From Paulownia fortunei (taxonomy: Eukaryota > Streptophyta > Magnoliopsida > Lamiales > Paulowniaceae), in the NCBI GenBank assembly GCA_019321725.1, contig CM033114.1, forward strand, positions 18,828,278 to 18,892,277: DNA of 64,000 bases. The letters run 5' to 3'. Position numbers and translations under genes: made by a program. Every line of letters begins with the position of its first letter. The stretch's first letter is position 1. The notes under the pieces were generated by a model. The model worked only from the letters and a program-made list of their open reading frames with translations. It was not told the DNA's origin and did no database searches. This document shows, piece by piece, positions 1-13,229 of the stretch.

Positions 1-1500
1 GTCAAACAATCTCAATTAGTGGCCAATTAATCAAGATGAAATACTAAACAAGATAATACAAACAAGATGAACAACTTGGACTAATATTGTTTAAAATTCA
101 AAACATAGGATCAAATAAGGTTACATCATTCTCTAAAAAGAAAAGTTTAGTTTATTATGGATGAATACAGTTTAAGAAATAAATAAAAAAGAACATGGAA
201 ATTATTCACCAATATGTGAAGTGGGAGGAATGGTTGAAGCTTTCCTTGTTTCCAAGAATGGCTCCTTGTGTCCAAGAATGCCCTATTTTGATTTTCAGAA
301 AATTGAATAGCTTTTGTCTCCAAGAACCTCCTCTCCCCTTTGGTTGATGTTGATCTTCCTTTTTATACTTCTTCAAATGATTCTTTCTCCAAGAGTCTTC
401 GAAAATGACCCTGAAATCCTTCCACTTTTCTTGGCTTTTCTTCAAAAGAAACCTGAAATTCTTCATCTTTTCTTGGCTTTGTCTCACTTTTTCCTTTCTT
501 TTTCCTCCATGTTTTTAGGCCAAAAGAACCCACTAATGTTGTCTTTTGAGTTGTTTTTAAAGTCCTCCAAAAAGAAGTCCCAAAATCAGATTTAAAAAAC
601 GAGTTTTAACTTTTCCGCGAACTGGGGCCGGGCTCCGATTTTTGGTGCCGCGGCGCCAAACATTCTGTCATCTGGCGCTGCAGCTCTGATTTTGGGCGCC
701 ACGGCACCAAACATTCTGTCCTCCGACGCCGTGGCTCTGATTTTGGGCGCCGTAGCTCCAAACAATCTGTCCTTTGGCACCGTGTTGTCTAATCATTCAT
801 CTTGAAAGCCATTTTTGAGTTCTTTCTGTTCTGAATTAGCTTTTGGTGTCTTCTATTGAATTGTAGATATATGTCTTGGCTTTCCATAGCCGCTTGAATC
901 AACTCAATATGACATATGTGGAGAGAGTTGTGCCTAAAATGCCAAAATGTGTCATACCAGAAAGTTTCAGTCCGGTACTAACCATTGAACTCGATTTTTC
1001 TCATTGAAATCGAAAGAGTTAGATTTTGTGGTAAACATAAAAGTTGTAGATCTATCTCTTGGCTTTCCAATGGATCAAGAATCAAGTTAATATGAAATAG
1101 GGGCCGAGAGTTATGTTTGAAATACGAAAATTGCCATCAGTAGGCTCACAATTTGAATTCTTCAACATTTCAACCAAGTTTTTGGTTTCTTTCCATTTTC
1201 TTCTCTTTTTGTCATTACCTACAAGATTTCAAACTAAATGCATAAAAAGTAACAAAAACACTTGAAAATAAACCAAATGTTAATAAAAAGGTATATGAAT
1301 ACTAAGGGGTGTTGGTGATTGATGTTTGCTGGCAAGATATGGTGGCACGGGTACTTACTTCTTAGTTTGAAGACAAAAAATGGCAATTTTTTTGTGTTCG
1401 CCACTCATGCATCTCAAAGTGATAAATTAATAACTAATAAAATGCATGGTGTACAATAGATCATTTTCTTGTCATAAGGTTTGAATTTGGAATGTTACAG
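1..1500. other. Repeat-like upstream region, no gene recognised
   Basis: No credible coding exon was found here. From about 800 to 1290 the text contains two related passages built around 'gtagat..at.tcttggctttcca' followed by 'tcaa.tcaatatga.ata..gg..gagagtt'. I recall this style of sequence from long terminal repeats of plant Ty3/gypsy elements, but that is memory and not a search result. The passage also holds the 51-bp tandem repeat described separately. The first recognised kelch exon begins at 1501 behind a possible 3' splice site (gttacag), so an upstream untranslated or short coding exon could lie here or to the left of the window. I cannot place it. Confidence 0.4.
625..785. repeat. 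GC-rich tandem repeat, 51-bp period, about three copies
   Basis: The motif cattctgtc / caatctgtc starts at 661, 712 and 763, giving a 51-bp period. Each unit also carries 'gctctgattttggg' and 'gcgcc' blocks. The tract is far richer in G and C than its surroundings and contains the palindrome ggcgcc. Because 51 is a multiple of three, the minus strand stays open through it and reads as a 17-residue repeat (core D-R-M-F-G-A, then A-P-K-I). I take this as a by-product of the repeat and not a gene. It may be part of an LTR relic. Confidence 0.8.
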
Positions 1501-1508
1501 ACAACAAT

Positions 1509-2415
1509 ATGTGGTTTCAGCCAGAGTGCACCGGCAGTGGTTCTGATGGGAAAGTGGGCCCAAGTCCACGTGCTTTTCATATTGCTGTTGCGATTGATTG
1601 TCACATGTTCATATTTGGTGGGAGGTCTGGTGGTAATAGGTATTCTTATAGACTACGGTTCTGTATCCTCGATGTAACTTAATTACTAAAGCTTGTTTAA
1701 ATTCAATTATTCACAAGAAAGCTTGTCATTTACAGGTTAGGTGATTTCTGGGTTCTAGATACTGGTAAGGTTCTGTGAGTTCCACTTTAGACAATCAGTA
1801 ATGTTGGGAACTAAACATGAAAATGCTTAGTTGATTCCTCTTGGTCACAGATATATGGCAATGGTCAGAACTTACCAGTTTTGGGGACTTGCCTTCATCA
1901 AGGGATTTTGCGGCTGCTTCAGCTATTGGAAACAGTAAAATTGTGATGTAAGGACTGTATTCTTTTTCTTGCTGATTTGGGTTTTTGTTCTACTTGTCAT
2001 AGATTATCTTAATTCAATGCAGGTATGGTGGCTGGGATGGTAAAAAGTGGCTCTCAGATGTCTATGTGCTAGATACAAGTAATGTTTATTTCATGTCGCT
2101 AAAATTTGTTTTTTCTTCATATTAATCTCGAATGGTCAGCACATTGATATTTGATTACTTCCTAAACAGTGTCACTTGAGTGGATGGAGTTGTCAGTTTC
2201 AGGGACAATACCTCCACCAAGATGTGGACATTCTGCTACAATGATTGAGAAGCGGTTGCTCATCTATGGTGGTCGAGGTATTTTTACATCCTTCGACTGC
2301 TACCAGGGGATGAAAAATTACCTTTTCTTTTTCCGAAAAAAATAGAGTTCTATATAAAGGAATTATGCTGTCCATCTTTTTTGCTTGATTCTGTCAAAGT
2401 CAATTGTAGAAGTAA

Positions 2416-2456
<41 letters not shown>

Positions 2457-5400
2457 GACATGAAATATTCTGCCCCAAAAAGCACACATTGCTGGCTCTT
2501 GTGTTAGAGACAGACCTGATGCCAAAATTCTGTTTGATAGTTTCATCCGCTTTCTTTTGAATGTAGATACAGGTCACCCTGACTTAAGCATTTTGGTGAT
2601 ATCCCTTTTATACTCCCTCTGTTCATGCTTGAATGTCCTCAATTTTTGGGGAATATCCACATGCATTTCCCATTTCCTAAAATAGCAACTTACTTTCCAG
2701 AAGTACCCTTAAAGTACGTAATGTGACACACTAATTTTTAACCCTTCGAAGCTAAATTGTAAAAGATGCATAGGAATCTCCTTTTTATACTTTCGTCTTT
2801 AACTTTGTGCCAATTCTTTAAAATTCAAATCTGGATCAAGGGAATATATTCTTTTCATAGTTCCATCTTCTGTGACATTTTAACTACTTCTGAATTTATA
2901 TCTTCTAAACTTTTTCAGGTGGTGGGGGGCCAATCATGGCTGATCTATGGGCTTTAAAGGGACTTATTAAAGAAGGTACCTCTTTTTCCCCTTTATTTTA
3001 ATCCTCTCATGTGGCAGAAGCAATCAGAAAGACTGATCATGGTTAATATCTGTCTAGGAATTATGAATGTTTTTAATATCATATCAAATGATGGGGCTAA
3101 TGTATAAGCAGCAGCCATGTTTCCACAGAGTGAAGTACTTGGAATGTAGTCAGATAGTAACTTGAGTTTTAATCCTCATGATTGAATTTGTTTGTCTTAA
3201 CCCTTGTGCTAAATTTTGTGTAATAATGTGAAATTCTTTCAACCATTGATGGTCTAAATAAATTACATTTATTTCCTCTTTTAAATTTAGTCACTAGAAA
3301 GATAATGTGTGTAAAAGAATGACTTTATTATCTAAAAGTAACAGCTTGTCACCTCCTCAAGTTGAGGGAATTTGCTTTGTATTTCTGATGCTCCTTTTTT
3401 CTTTTCAGTGGAGTCATAAGACCATTTTTAGTTTCCCATTCTATTTTTAATCATTCCATTATCTGCCTGTAAATTTTTCCGTTCCAACACATACATAATT
3501 AATATTCATTCATTCATTTGCTATTAAGATCTGATCTCTTTATCCACTGTGGTGTCTTGAGAGCTACCACTTGCATTGCATGCTTAATCTATTTTATAAT
3601 TGTTGGGTGTTTCTTGTGGAAGGAAGAGAATGAAACGCCCGGATGGACCCAACTGAAGCTTCCAGGTCAAGCTCCTTCACCCCGTTGTGGACACACCATC
3701 ACTTCTGGAGGGCCCTATGTAACCATCTAAATTCATTGCGTGTTCATAGATGCCATATTCTATTTAACTTGTGCGCACATTAGACTTATAAATAAACAGC
3801 TCTACTCAACAAAGCCTTGTCCTGTACTTATATGGGTATTGTATGGATCCTCTGCTTCCACTTGCTATATTAAGGGCCACTATTGGGCATGGTGTGTATT
3901 ACAGTGTATGGACATTTATTTGTTCTCCTGACTATGGAGACTTTAAGCTTAAGGCCATTTGAACAAACAAATTCGTTTGTGTCCAAAATACACTCCTATA
4001 GCGCTGTGTTCCCATAATTTTCTCAGTCAATTGGCGGTGTTGACTACAAACTACTGTATCAGATTGTTTAAAGTTGTCATTTGCTTACATAATGTGACAT
4101 GCATACCCTATAATAAAAACAAGTTTGATTAATCTTATCATTGTTCTCGTATAAGTCATGCAAGTTAACACAGGTATTTTCTGCTTGCAGCTTTTGTTAT
4201 TTGGAGGGCATGGAACTGGCGGTTGGTTGAGCCGTTATGACATTTATTACAACGACTGTGTTGTTTTAGACAGGGGTACGTGTTATACGTCTTACCCACC
4301 ATAGACTCATATTATTTCACTTCTGATGTTATTGCTATTTCATCTTTGTCGTGATCTTTCCATGTTCTTGTATTGATTTTTTTAGTTATTATTTCCTTGA
4401 GCTTTTGTCATGTTGTTAGCCTGCACAATGCTGCCACTTGGTCTCTCCTAAGTTGAAGAAAGTTGCTCTACCTCTAAAAGTACTTCATGCACGAACATAA
4501 AATAAGAAAAAGAGAAAAAGAAAACAGATTCCACAAAAATGATGATGTTGAGGCATGCAAATTGTAGTATAAAAGAAAAAGGAAAAATACAAATGTGATT
4601 TGCCTGTTATGCGCCATTAATATTTTTTATGATCATCAAATCTTTTGGTGTAGAATCTTATATTAAATTTTTTTAGACTAGTTAGTAATTATTTTGGAGA
4701 TGCATAAATGGATTATAATGGCTTATTTAATGACTCTTATGGTCAATTATTAAATGTTGGAACTTACTATAAAATTTGAATTATATCCATGTGGTATGTA
4801 CAGTTAATACTGAATCCCGCACTAAGTGTTGCAGTATATGCTTTGTTGCCATAGGACATGAAGATTTTGTCCAAAAGTTTCTTGACTTTAGATAGGTATG
4901 CAGACAAGTTATTGATAATAGTAGTAAGCTAATATTAGGATACTTCAACAGTAAGTTACATGAATTTAACACATACCAGACATTCAGATTAGTGTGAATC
5001 TAAGAAAGGAACATTATATAATAACTATAAAAAGAAAATACTACATAATTACTTATAAAAATGATATGCAAAAAGACATGCCTTATTGTTTTGTTAAATG
5101 CACGGCTGTCAAGATACCTAAGTGATGAGTTGTAAGTGCCATTCACTCAGGCCATCCCTGGCAATTTTTGCAAAACCAACTAATGAAAAGAATAGTAGAA
5201 ATAGTATAAACCATTATTGCTTGACTTAACAAAAATTGAAACATGCCTTTGCTGCATGAACTTATGCATTTCCTAATTATTCTTTTTCCCTTATTATTTA
5301 TTTTGTATGGTTTCTTGCCACTACTAACTGTGGGTAAATTTCATTGGTGTTTAGTGTTAGAGACTTACATCAGGTGTCAGAGAGTTATGTTATTTTTGAA

Positions 5401-8400
5401 AGGTAAAAGATAAATGGAGTGATGCCTTGGACATGGGATGGGATGATAAATTCTAGTATTGACAAAGACAAAGTGCTCTTGTCAATGGAGGAAGCAATAT
5501 TACATTTTTTATGTTATGGGGAAACGGAGTCATCCTAATGTGTAATACATCATCATTCTAATTTTTTCATTTTGATCTTTGAACACTATGGTGCTTACCA
5601 GAAGCCTTTCTTTTTTTATTTTCTTTGGATTGCTCATGAAGTTTGATTGTTGGAAAGACCCAGATAAACAATACATATGCAGAACCTATTTGAGATCTTC
5701 CAAAAAATTTGTTGAAGATTCTGTACATGAAGAAATTTCCTGTAAGCCTCAATAGAAGAGTATAACAAATAAAGTTTCCTTGACCTGAAAAATTAAATTT
5801 CCAGTCCCTTTAAATGCCCCTCTTGTTCCCCTCCTTGAGATAGTCCACACCAGATAGTGACGGGCTACATTCTTGGCTTGTTTCAAACAAGTAAAATTGT
5901 CCCTGAAACACCGACTTCTGTAGCTTATGCACCTCCCTAGGCATAAGCCATGATACAAAAGAAAAAAATATGAAGCGATATTTGTGTTCTACATTACAAA
6001 AGTCACAGCCTTCTAGAGTTATCTACACTTAAAAGCACTGCTATATGGGGTTTTCTAACTCAAACCCTTTTCTGAGGAAAGAGTTCATTCTGCTTCTTCA
6101 ACTAGAGAAAATGATTTAACAGAAAAGGAGGCTTCTCCTTTTGCCCTTCAAATCAGCCTATGTCCTCAATAGTCCCAAAAAAAACTGCTTATAATCGTCC
6201 AATTCGTGGTAGTGATTACATGCCAAATAACCTGTCCTCACTTATGACAGCGACCTTTGAAACAGAAGCTCTTTTATCAATAGCTGCACTGGAAAGTTGT
6301 GGATGTGCACTCATTAGTACCCTTCTTCTACACCTACTATCAGAATCTGTTTGTCCGAATTCACACTGCAAAAGTAATATATCTAAAACTTCTTTAAAAT
6401 GTTCATTGTGCCCCTCCATAATCTACAGCCCTATTGATGGTTACTCCCAATTTTCTGACATCCCATCTGAAGCTTAAATGGCTATCCTTTTCCTTCCCTT
6501 CGGTTTGTCTAGAAGCGATCCTGCAGTTGATATACTTGATGCATATGCTTTATTCTTGTCATGAACTCCTACAATTGCTATGTCTGCTATGGATGGTCGT
6601 CTCATTTGCAAACATTAGTTTTATTTGGAAAGAAGACATCATCATTGCGAGAAGAATATGTGTGGGGTACAGGTCGTGACGGGGTTGGAGTTAATGCAGC
6701 TCTTGATGTTTCTATGTATTATGACCACATAATTGATGCTATTATTTATCTTCTATAAATCTCATTGTCCTATTTCTATGAGTATGAGTTTTGACGATAT
6801 ATTATTTTCGTAATTGCATGTAGTGTCTGTGCAGTGGAAACGCTTGCCTACGAGCAATGAATTCCCAGCTGCTCGAGCATACCATTCAATGAACTGTGTC
6901 GGTTCTCAGTATTTATTATTTGGTGGCTTTGATGGAAAATCAACTTATGGTGATCTCTGGTGGCTTGTACCTGAAGGTATTTACCACTTCCCTACTACGA
7001 TTGTTTATTGAGTCTTGCATCAATGGCCATGCTAACTATTGAAGTCATCTTATTGATAAACTCCAGTTAATAACATTCCATTAAGTTGATTGATCTGTAT
7101 ATTGATTTAATGTTTGGGAATTGTAAGACCATATTCCGTTCTTACCTTAATGTTCTCTGCAAACTTGAACCTCCATAAAAGATGAAGCCTGCCGTTGTAT
7201 CTTCTGCTGAAATAATATTCTATGTGTAATAGGTACCTTGTTCCCTGAATCTTTTATTTTTGTGATTCACCTTGTTTGTCTGTTCTGGCTTAAAGCTCCC
7301 AAATGTTGGGAGCCAAGATGAAAATAACTTTTTATTTTCCGTTCCATATAGTAAATTGGACTTCATTAGTGTTCATAGTGTTATGTGCATTGTGCTTGAT
7401 TACAGATGATCCTATTGCAAAGAGGTTAACAGCATCTTCATCTGAAGTTGTTCCAGAAAGAAATCCAACCATGGGAGCAAAGGTGTGATGTGAAAACGAT
7501 TTTCCCCTTTCATTTGTCTATTGTTGATGAACTGTGTAAACCTTTAGCTCTTCTCCTTTTCTCAATAAAAAACTTACCCTGGAGGCTGTAGTGCTCTCAT
7601 TACATCTTGTTGCTGCTTTTGATCCCAAAAGTTAACTTCATTTTAGAATCAGGAAAACAAATTTCCTTTGGATAATATATTTCCTCAAAAGTACTAAAGG
7701 TACTCAACTCATGTTTACAAAGTGGATATTTATGCTGTGTTTGCTTCTATTGAGAAAAAAATCCAGACAAAGGTACCCAAAGGTTTCTCTGAAGCTGATC
7801 AAAAGCCTATTCTGATGCTAACACGATGTATATGAAAAAACAATTCTTGTCTTCTATTTATTCCACAAAAATCAAAATTGGAGATGGTTTTCCTGGAGCC
7901 TACAGAAAAGTAGACTCTAGGAAGCCTTATTGACTTCCAAATTGACTCTACTGTCCAAAGTTGTTATACATTCTAGCTAAATACAACATTTAAGAAATAG
8001 AGAGCTGAAACAAATATTTTAAACCAACTCATATTGGCGACACTATCATTTGGGATCAATCTATATATTTAAAATCAATGGTTTAACCTGCTCAACCTTA
8101 GAAAGCTTAGGACTAATAAATAAATTCATAATTATCTGTGTGAGATAATGACAAATGATGTACTAAGTTTCCGTGTCTCTTTCTGCAGGATGGCCAAAGA
8201 GAAGGATCTGCAGTTTCAGAGTTACAGAAAAGATTAGAAATTTCACCTTTACTTTCTAATCCTGAGCATATCATAAACGAAATGGAAGACAAAGAACTTA
8301 TCCAGCTAGCATCAAAAGTAGGTGGTGAAGATGCTGTCAGTAACATGCAGGTTTTCCAATATCTCATTTATCTTAGTAGATTTTAGCACATCTAGAGCGA

Positions 8401-11400
8401 GTCTTGCCATGTTTGCTGACCCTACTTTGGCTAAAGGCTGTGCAAGCACTTCGAGACCACTGGATGAAGTCTGCACCACAATCTATAACATTGAAGGAGC
8501 TTAGCCCATTACTCCATGACTATCAACGGTTGATCGCCTGCCATCATATGTGAGATTGATATCTTCTACATTATTATTTTCTCCATAATAATGTGAATTG
8601 CAGATTTCTGAGCATTTTATTGACATTTTTGTAGTTATAATTGTCGATTTACTCAATCCTTTACCATAGTGTTAAGTGAGTTCTGACTCCTGTTTTCATG
8701 GAGAATGTGTTAAACCTGCTGTATGTTATGGCTCCCTTTTTTTATCCTCAATAAAATTGACCAGCTCAGAAAGGAAACAATTTGGTAGCATTAATCATCT
8801 TGTGGACGTTGACATATTAATACTTCAAATAACATTGAAAAAAAAATTGGATAACAGAAAAGTGGCATGATATATAATTTGTTTGAACAAAATGTACTAT
8901 GCCATTTCAATGATATATGGCTAATATAATGAGATTTAGGATGGTTTACAAGTGATTTGGATAATACAAGAGTTTTGTTCTTTGAAATTACTTTGTTCAA
9001 TTTGCTGTATCTTGGCTCATCAAGGGTTATCTCAGTTCGGTTCTGCTTCCTTCCTGGCAGACTGCTCCTTCTATGGACCTATCTTTGCTTCCTGTCTGGT
9101 GTGGGTTTCCTGAGTAGGATTGGATATTTCCATTTTGACTGCAGGGTTGCTTCTGTTGGTTATCGATCATTTATGTTTCAGTTATCTTTTATCCTCTCCG
9201 CTGGTCATCTTGTCTGCCACTTGCTTTTTTGGTTTCTTACATTACTTATGCGGAATCCATTGCATATCCATCTACCTATCTACATCTCCCTCTCTTTCTC
9301 TGTGCTGTTGCTTCTCATCAACTTGAAAATGTGGCAAAAGTACTTTACCAGCACAGTATTTGGCAAATGCCTTGTTTGTTTTATTAATAACGTAAATCCT
9401 GCTCATATGATGGGCCACACAAAAGGATTTGAATGACAAAGATAATGTACATCAGCACATAATTATACAATTACATTTGGAGCCAGAAGTTGAAAGTCAT
9501 GCTCTCTAGTAACCAATGAGAGCTCACTAGCTGGTGGTGACAAACACTTGAAGCCATTCATGCATTTTCTACCACTTTAATGCTAATTCTTCAACAATTG
9601 GAGGAAGTTTTTACAATAAAAGTTTTTTCCAAGTTGAGCATGTTGTACAATTGATCTTCCATAACTGGGGAAAATGCGAAATAGTTTTGGAAGCTCTTTT
9701 GTTCCCACTTTCCATCTTTCCTGAAAGGTTGATATTTAATCAAATGGACACCTAGGGGGTGCTTCATTAACAGCCAAAAGATACATCTATCTATACTCGT
9801 CTATATATGGTCTAAGCAATAAGCAAAAGATAAGTAACTTTTAGGAAACTATTTCTTAGTCCAGAAAAAAAGAGAGAACTGTTTTTTGTTTTTCTTCAAA
9901 AACTCGAGCAGTCCTCTCTTTCCATAAGATCCAAAAGAGACATAATGGTGAGACGTGTTCCAAATCCTTGGTCTTTATGCCTTCCCCTATATGCTATGTT
10001 TCTTAATGTACTTCGTATTATGCAGTGCAGATTAACAAACTAAACCAAAATTCTCATATTTCGTCTCATAAGTTTGCTGTGTCAACTGTTGTGATTCTTC
10101 ATGTTGTCTTTTTTACTTATTTGTTTGTTTTATTTTATTTTATGTAGCATTTTTCTAAATATTTCCATTTAAGACCATAATGACTTTGTAGATATTACCT
10201 AATGCATGTTGCTTTAGTTAATATATAGTGATACTAAAATATGTTGGCCCTTGCTGTGCTGGGATCTCTCTGAAACTAAAAGATTATGATCTTAATTTAA
10301 AAAACCATTATGTCCAGCACCCAAATTTTGTCAGATAAGTACAACAACTTTTATAAGCTTTGTCTGTCTTTTATGGAATCTCTATATGATTTGGGTGACT
10401 TTGCAATAATTTGTTGGACTAATTTTTTGTTGACCTGTTTGTTTCTCTGACAGAGGAAAGGTTGGATCTAATCTAGAGCTTGTAGAATTTGGTTTTCCTG
10501 GAAAAGATGCATTTCACTTCTATCATGTTAAAAGTGCTTCTCAGGTATGAGATATTATGCTCCTCATTGAGCTTGTCATGGTTTGTTTCAGATTGATTAT
10601 ATCTGAATTCAAAATTATTTTTCCTTGTATTAAATATCTGATGGCTGTCATGTTAGCAACAAGTCATGCTTTATAACAAAACTATGTATAATTTATGGTC
10701 ATCTGCAATATAAACTTCAAAACTTGCTAACATTTTTTCTATTAATATGACATTGTGTATACTGATTATCAGAAACTAGTGATGTTGGCACACTCGATGT
10801 GTGTGCTTAAATGTTTAAGGTATAAAGTTAAAGATCTTATCTTTTGTATGTTATAGAAGAGAGGAGAGATGAGAGAGGGGATAAGAACTACCTCGATGTT
10901 TATGCTCTTTGACGGGGCTAATTCTGTAATTTCATTTAAAAAGACGCCAAAGTAGTACTTTAAGGCCCTCAAGAACAAAGGAAGCATAGTGAACACTGAG
11001 CAAAGGTTAACAAATCCATCACAATTTACACCTTCATGTGAAGACCGAGGAAGCATACTGAAAGCTTTTTGCCTTCATCTTTATTGCCTTCCCTGTCGTG
11101 TTTCCTTGTGAATAGCTGAAGTTCTCTGTTGTATACACTTGACTTACATGCTATGGGTCACAGAAAACCCTGGCGACCCAAAAGAGCATGAATTTGTGTG
11201 GGAATGTGTATCAATCTCAGGAGGTTGATTGTGCTGTCATGGTTACTGTATTACCATTTCTTCTATATCAAAGCACTAACAGATTGGAACAATAATCAGA
11301 ATTAGAATATTCGTGAAGTTGAAGACAGAAGATTGAGTGCCAAATTGGCAAGGATGTGGTGTCTTTTATTAGTAGACTCCCAATGAGGCTGCTGAATAGT

Positions 11401-13229
11401 AGCCTATATTTTTGGAGCCTCCCTAATGGGACCATAATGCACCACAACAATGTCGTCTGGCTCTCTTTACTAATTTTTTTTTAACATTCTGTTTTCTTTC
11501 CCTAGTCTGATTGATTTGGAGTTTGATTTTGATTCTAGAAAAGTCCTGCATAACAAAATTGATGAAATTAACCTTTCAGATGTGTTGGAATGGTGAATAT
11601 GCCTGCTAATGCATTACAGAGTACAGGGCTGCTCCCAAGGAAACTCCATCATCCGTTTATAAGCTTCCATTTTTGTAGAAAGGAGATTCAAGTTGAGGAA
11701 TCATGAAGTATAAGTCCTTCTAGTTCTCTACAAGCTTTTGGAAATTATGTCAAACCATGGTTCGACTAGAAAACTGGAGGCAGAGTCTTCCCCCCACCCC
11801 CTCCCCCTCCCAAGGTCACTGGTGTTCAGAACTGATTAAAATGGTCAACTCAGTGGATGTCTGGTGACCTAGTGATAAAAAGTCCTATTGTTGCCTTCCA
11901 AACAAAAGAAAGTTGATAAAACCAGAAGGGAGAAGAGCTAGAGTCTTCCTCAGTGATTTTGCTTATTCATCTAAACTTCTCTCCCCTCCCCTCTCTCATG
12001 TGCCAAAATCTCTACCTCTCACCCCTTCGACCCCCATCCTCTGCCATCCTATTGGCTCTCACCATCATCATGCTTTCTAATTTTTCTATCTTATCCTCCT
12101 CCTTTGTTTTAGCACAGCACATTCTTTCTGCTCTTATAAACCACTGACATCCCCCGGTTAAGACGGCAGTTCTATAAGATGCACTTTTTCTGTGGCTTGT
12201 GCCTTAATATTTAAACTCAAGGTGAAACAATTGTGAGCTTTATTAAAGTTATTTTTTATTTTTACGAATGACATTTTTCTATCTATATCTAATCCCAATT
12301 TTCCAGTTGTGTGGGTATATGCTCTTCACTGCCTTTTTTCTTGTTGACCAAGTAAAACATTGGATTTGTTTTACATATGAAACAAAGAAAATTAAATTCC
12401 TGTGTTGGATAGAATAGTTTTCTACATGTCTTAGTGAGATAAAGCTGTAAACGGTTGGTCAATTATGGAATATTCTGGGGGTTCTCATTCAAGCTCATGA
12501 AATTTCGTTCCTTTTGAAGAAAAGTTGTGGCATCTAGGGCTTCTGATTCATGAGATTGCTGAATTTAATTAAGCGTTTCAACAAAAAGTGCTTAAATGAC
12601 CATAAGAAACCAATAGCCTCAGCTTATAAAGCCATAATCAAAGACTCAGAAAATTCCCCACAAGCTATGTTGGTAGCATTGGAAGTAAGGATGATGCTGG
12701 TAGTAGAGAACTTCAAGAAGAGGGGGTGGGGGGGTGTTTTTGGTGGCAGCAAACTTGGTCGTCTGTATGTTTGTATTATGTGCACATTTGTACCCATGTA
12801 TGCCGCATTTGTTTGCAAATCTGTCTCTTCTGAATGACTGACAAATAAGATAATTATGGATTACGCTGGATGCTGAACTTACAATCTTAAATTTATGTTA
12901 GTGGATATCAAAAATAGTGGACATTGCACAATTTACATAAATGTTGGACATCACTGACTTGTTTTATGCAGCTACCCTAAATGATTTTGATTGCTAAGGG
13001 TTGAGACCTAATAACATCTATCTTCAGAGTAAAACAATTTTTATACAAGAATATTAAATATGTGCAGGAAAACTGCTTTGGATGCTTGGATTATTCTGTA
13101 ATGTATCTCTTTGTTTTTTCATACTCTAAAACACAGATCTGTTTTATTGATTTTCAGTTGCGCTTGCATGACATCCCAAATCTATTGGCAGAGTACAAAG
13201 ACCTTCTCTCATCTACAAGATTTAGTTGA
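1509..13229 (+). CDS. Kelch-repeat (galactose oxidase/kelch superfamily) protein, 14 exons, 440 aa
   Basis: Spliced coding exons: 1509-1639, 1736-1764, 1851-1947, 2023-2078, 2170-2277, 2919-2975, 3627-3718, 4191-4275, 6824-6976, 7406-7482, 8189-8350, 8437-8549, 10454-10544 and 13158-13229. All boundaries are GT-AG, the phases chain, and the sum is 1323 nt. Residues about 20-265 hold at least five kelch motifs with the typical double glycine: [46 protein letters not shown] and [19 protein letters not shown]. These build a beta-propeller that usually binds partner proteins. Residues about 270-440 form a charged, largely helical tail with no domain I can name. Kelch-only plant proteins are mostly scaffolds, and no F-box or catalytic domain is visible. 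Exon 2 is a 29-nt micro-exon. The ATG at 1509 is the first in frame in the first exon seen, but this exon may begin at a splice site (1501), so the true start may lie upstream. The C-terminal exon is short and the exon starting at 8437 is the least certain boundary. Confidence 0.85.
2419..2454. repeat. (TC)n microsatellite, 18 units
   Basis: An uninterrupted run of TC dinucleotides lies in the intron between the kelch-gene exons ending at 2277 and starting at 2919. Confidence 0.97.
4276..6823 (+). other. Long kelch-gene intron (2.5 kb)
   Basis: This intron separates the exons ending at 4275 (phase 1, donor ggtacgtg) and starting at 6824. Open frames inside it lack kelch similarity and do not chain in phase. 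The stretch at 5560-6480 is less AT-rich than the rest and may be an old insertion, but I found no terminal repeats or target duplication. Confidence 0.5.
8550..10453 (+). other. Long kelch-gene intron (1.9 kb)
   Basis: The donor tgtgag follows CATCATAT at 8549 and the acceptor is gacag at 10453. The 159-codon open frame at 8957-9436 is hydrophobic and T-rich, shows no family motif and does not join the flanking exons in phase, so I treat it as chance. Confidence 0.5.
10545..13157 (+). other. Last and longest kelch-gene intron (2.6 kb)
   Basis: The donor gtatga lies at 10545 and the acceptor ttttcag ends at 13157. The intron includes a C-rich patch (about 11790-11812) and scattered short open frames with no recognisable product. 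I see no terminal repeats. Confidence 0.5.

Noticed and set aside
592..780. 62-codon minus-strand repetitive protein
   Set aside because: It is explained by the 51-bp DNA tandem repeat; no start context, splice sites or flanking coding sequence support a gene.
6561..6758. Open frame with [11 protein letters not shown], superficially like an RCC1 or kelch piece
   Set aside because: The kelch exons on either side join perfectly in phase without it (4275 to 6824, giving D-R-V-S-V-Q-W), so it is intronic.
8957..9436. 159-codon plus-strand open frame
   Set aside because: It lies in a kelch-gene intron, is T-rich and hydrophobic, has no family motif and does not join the exons in phase.
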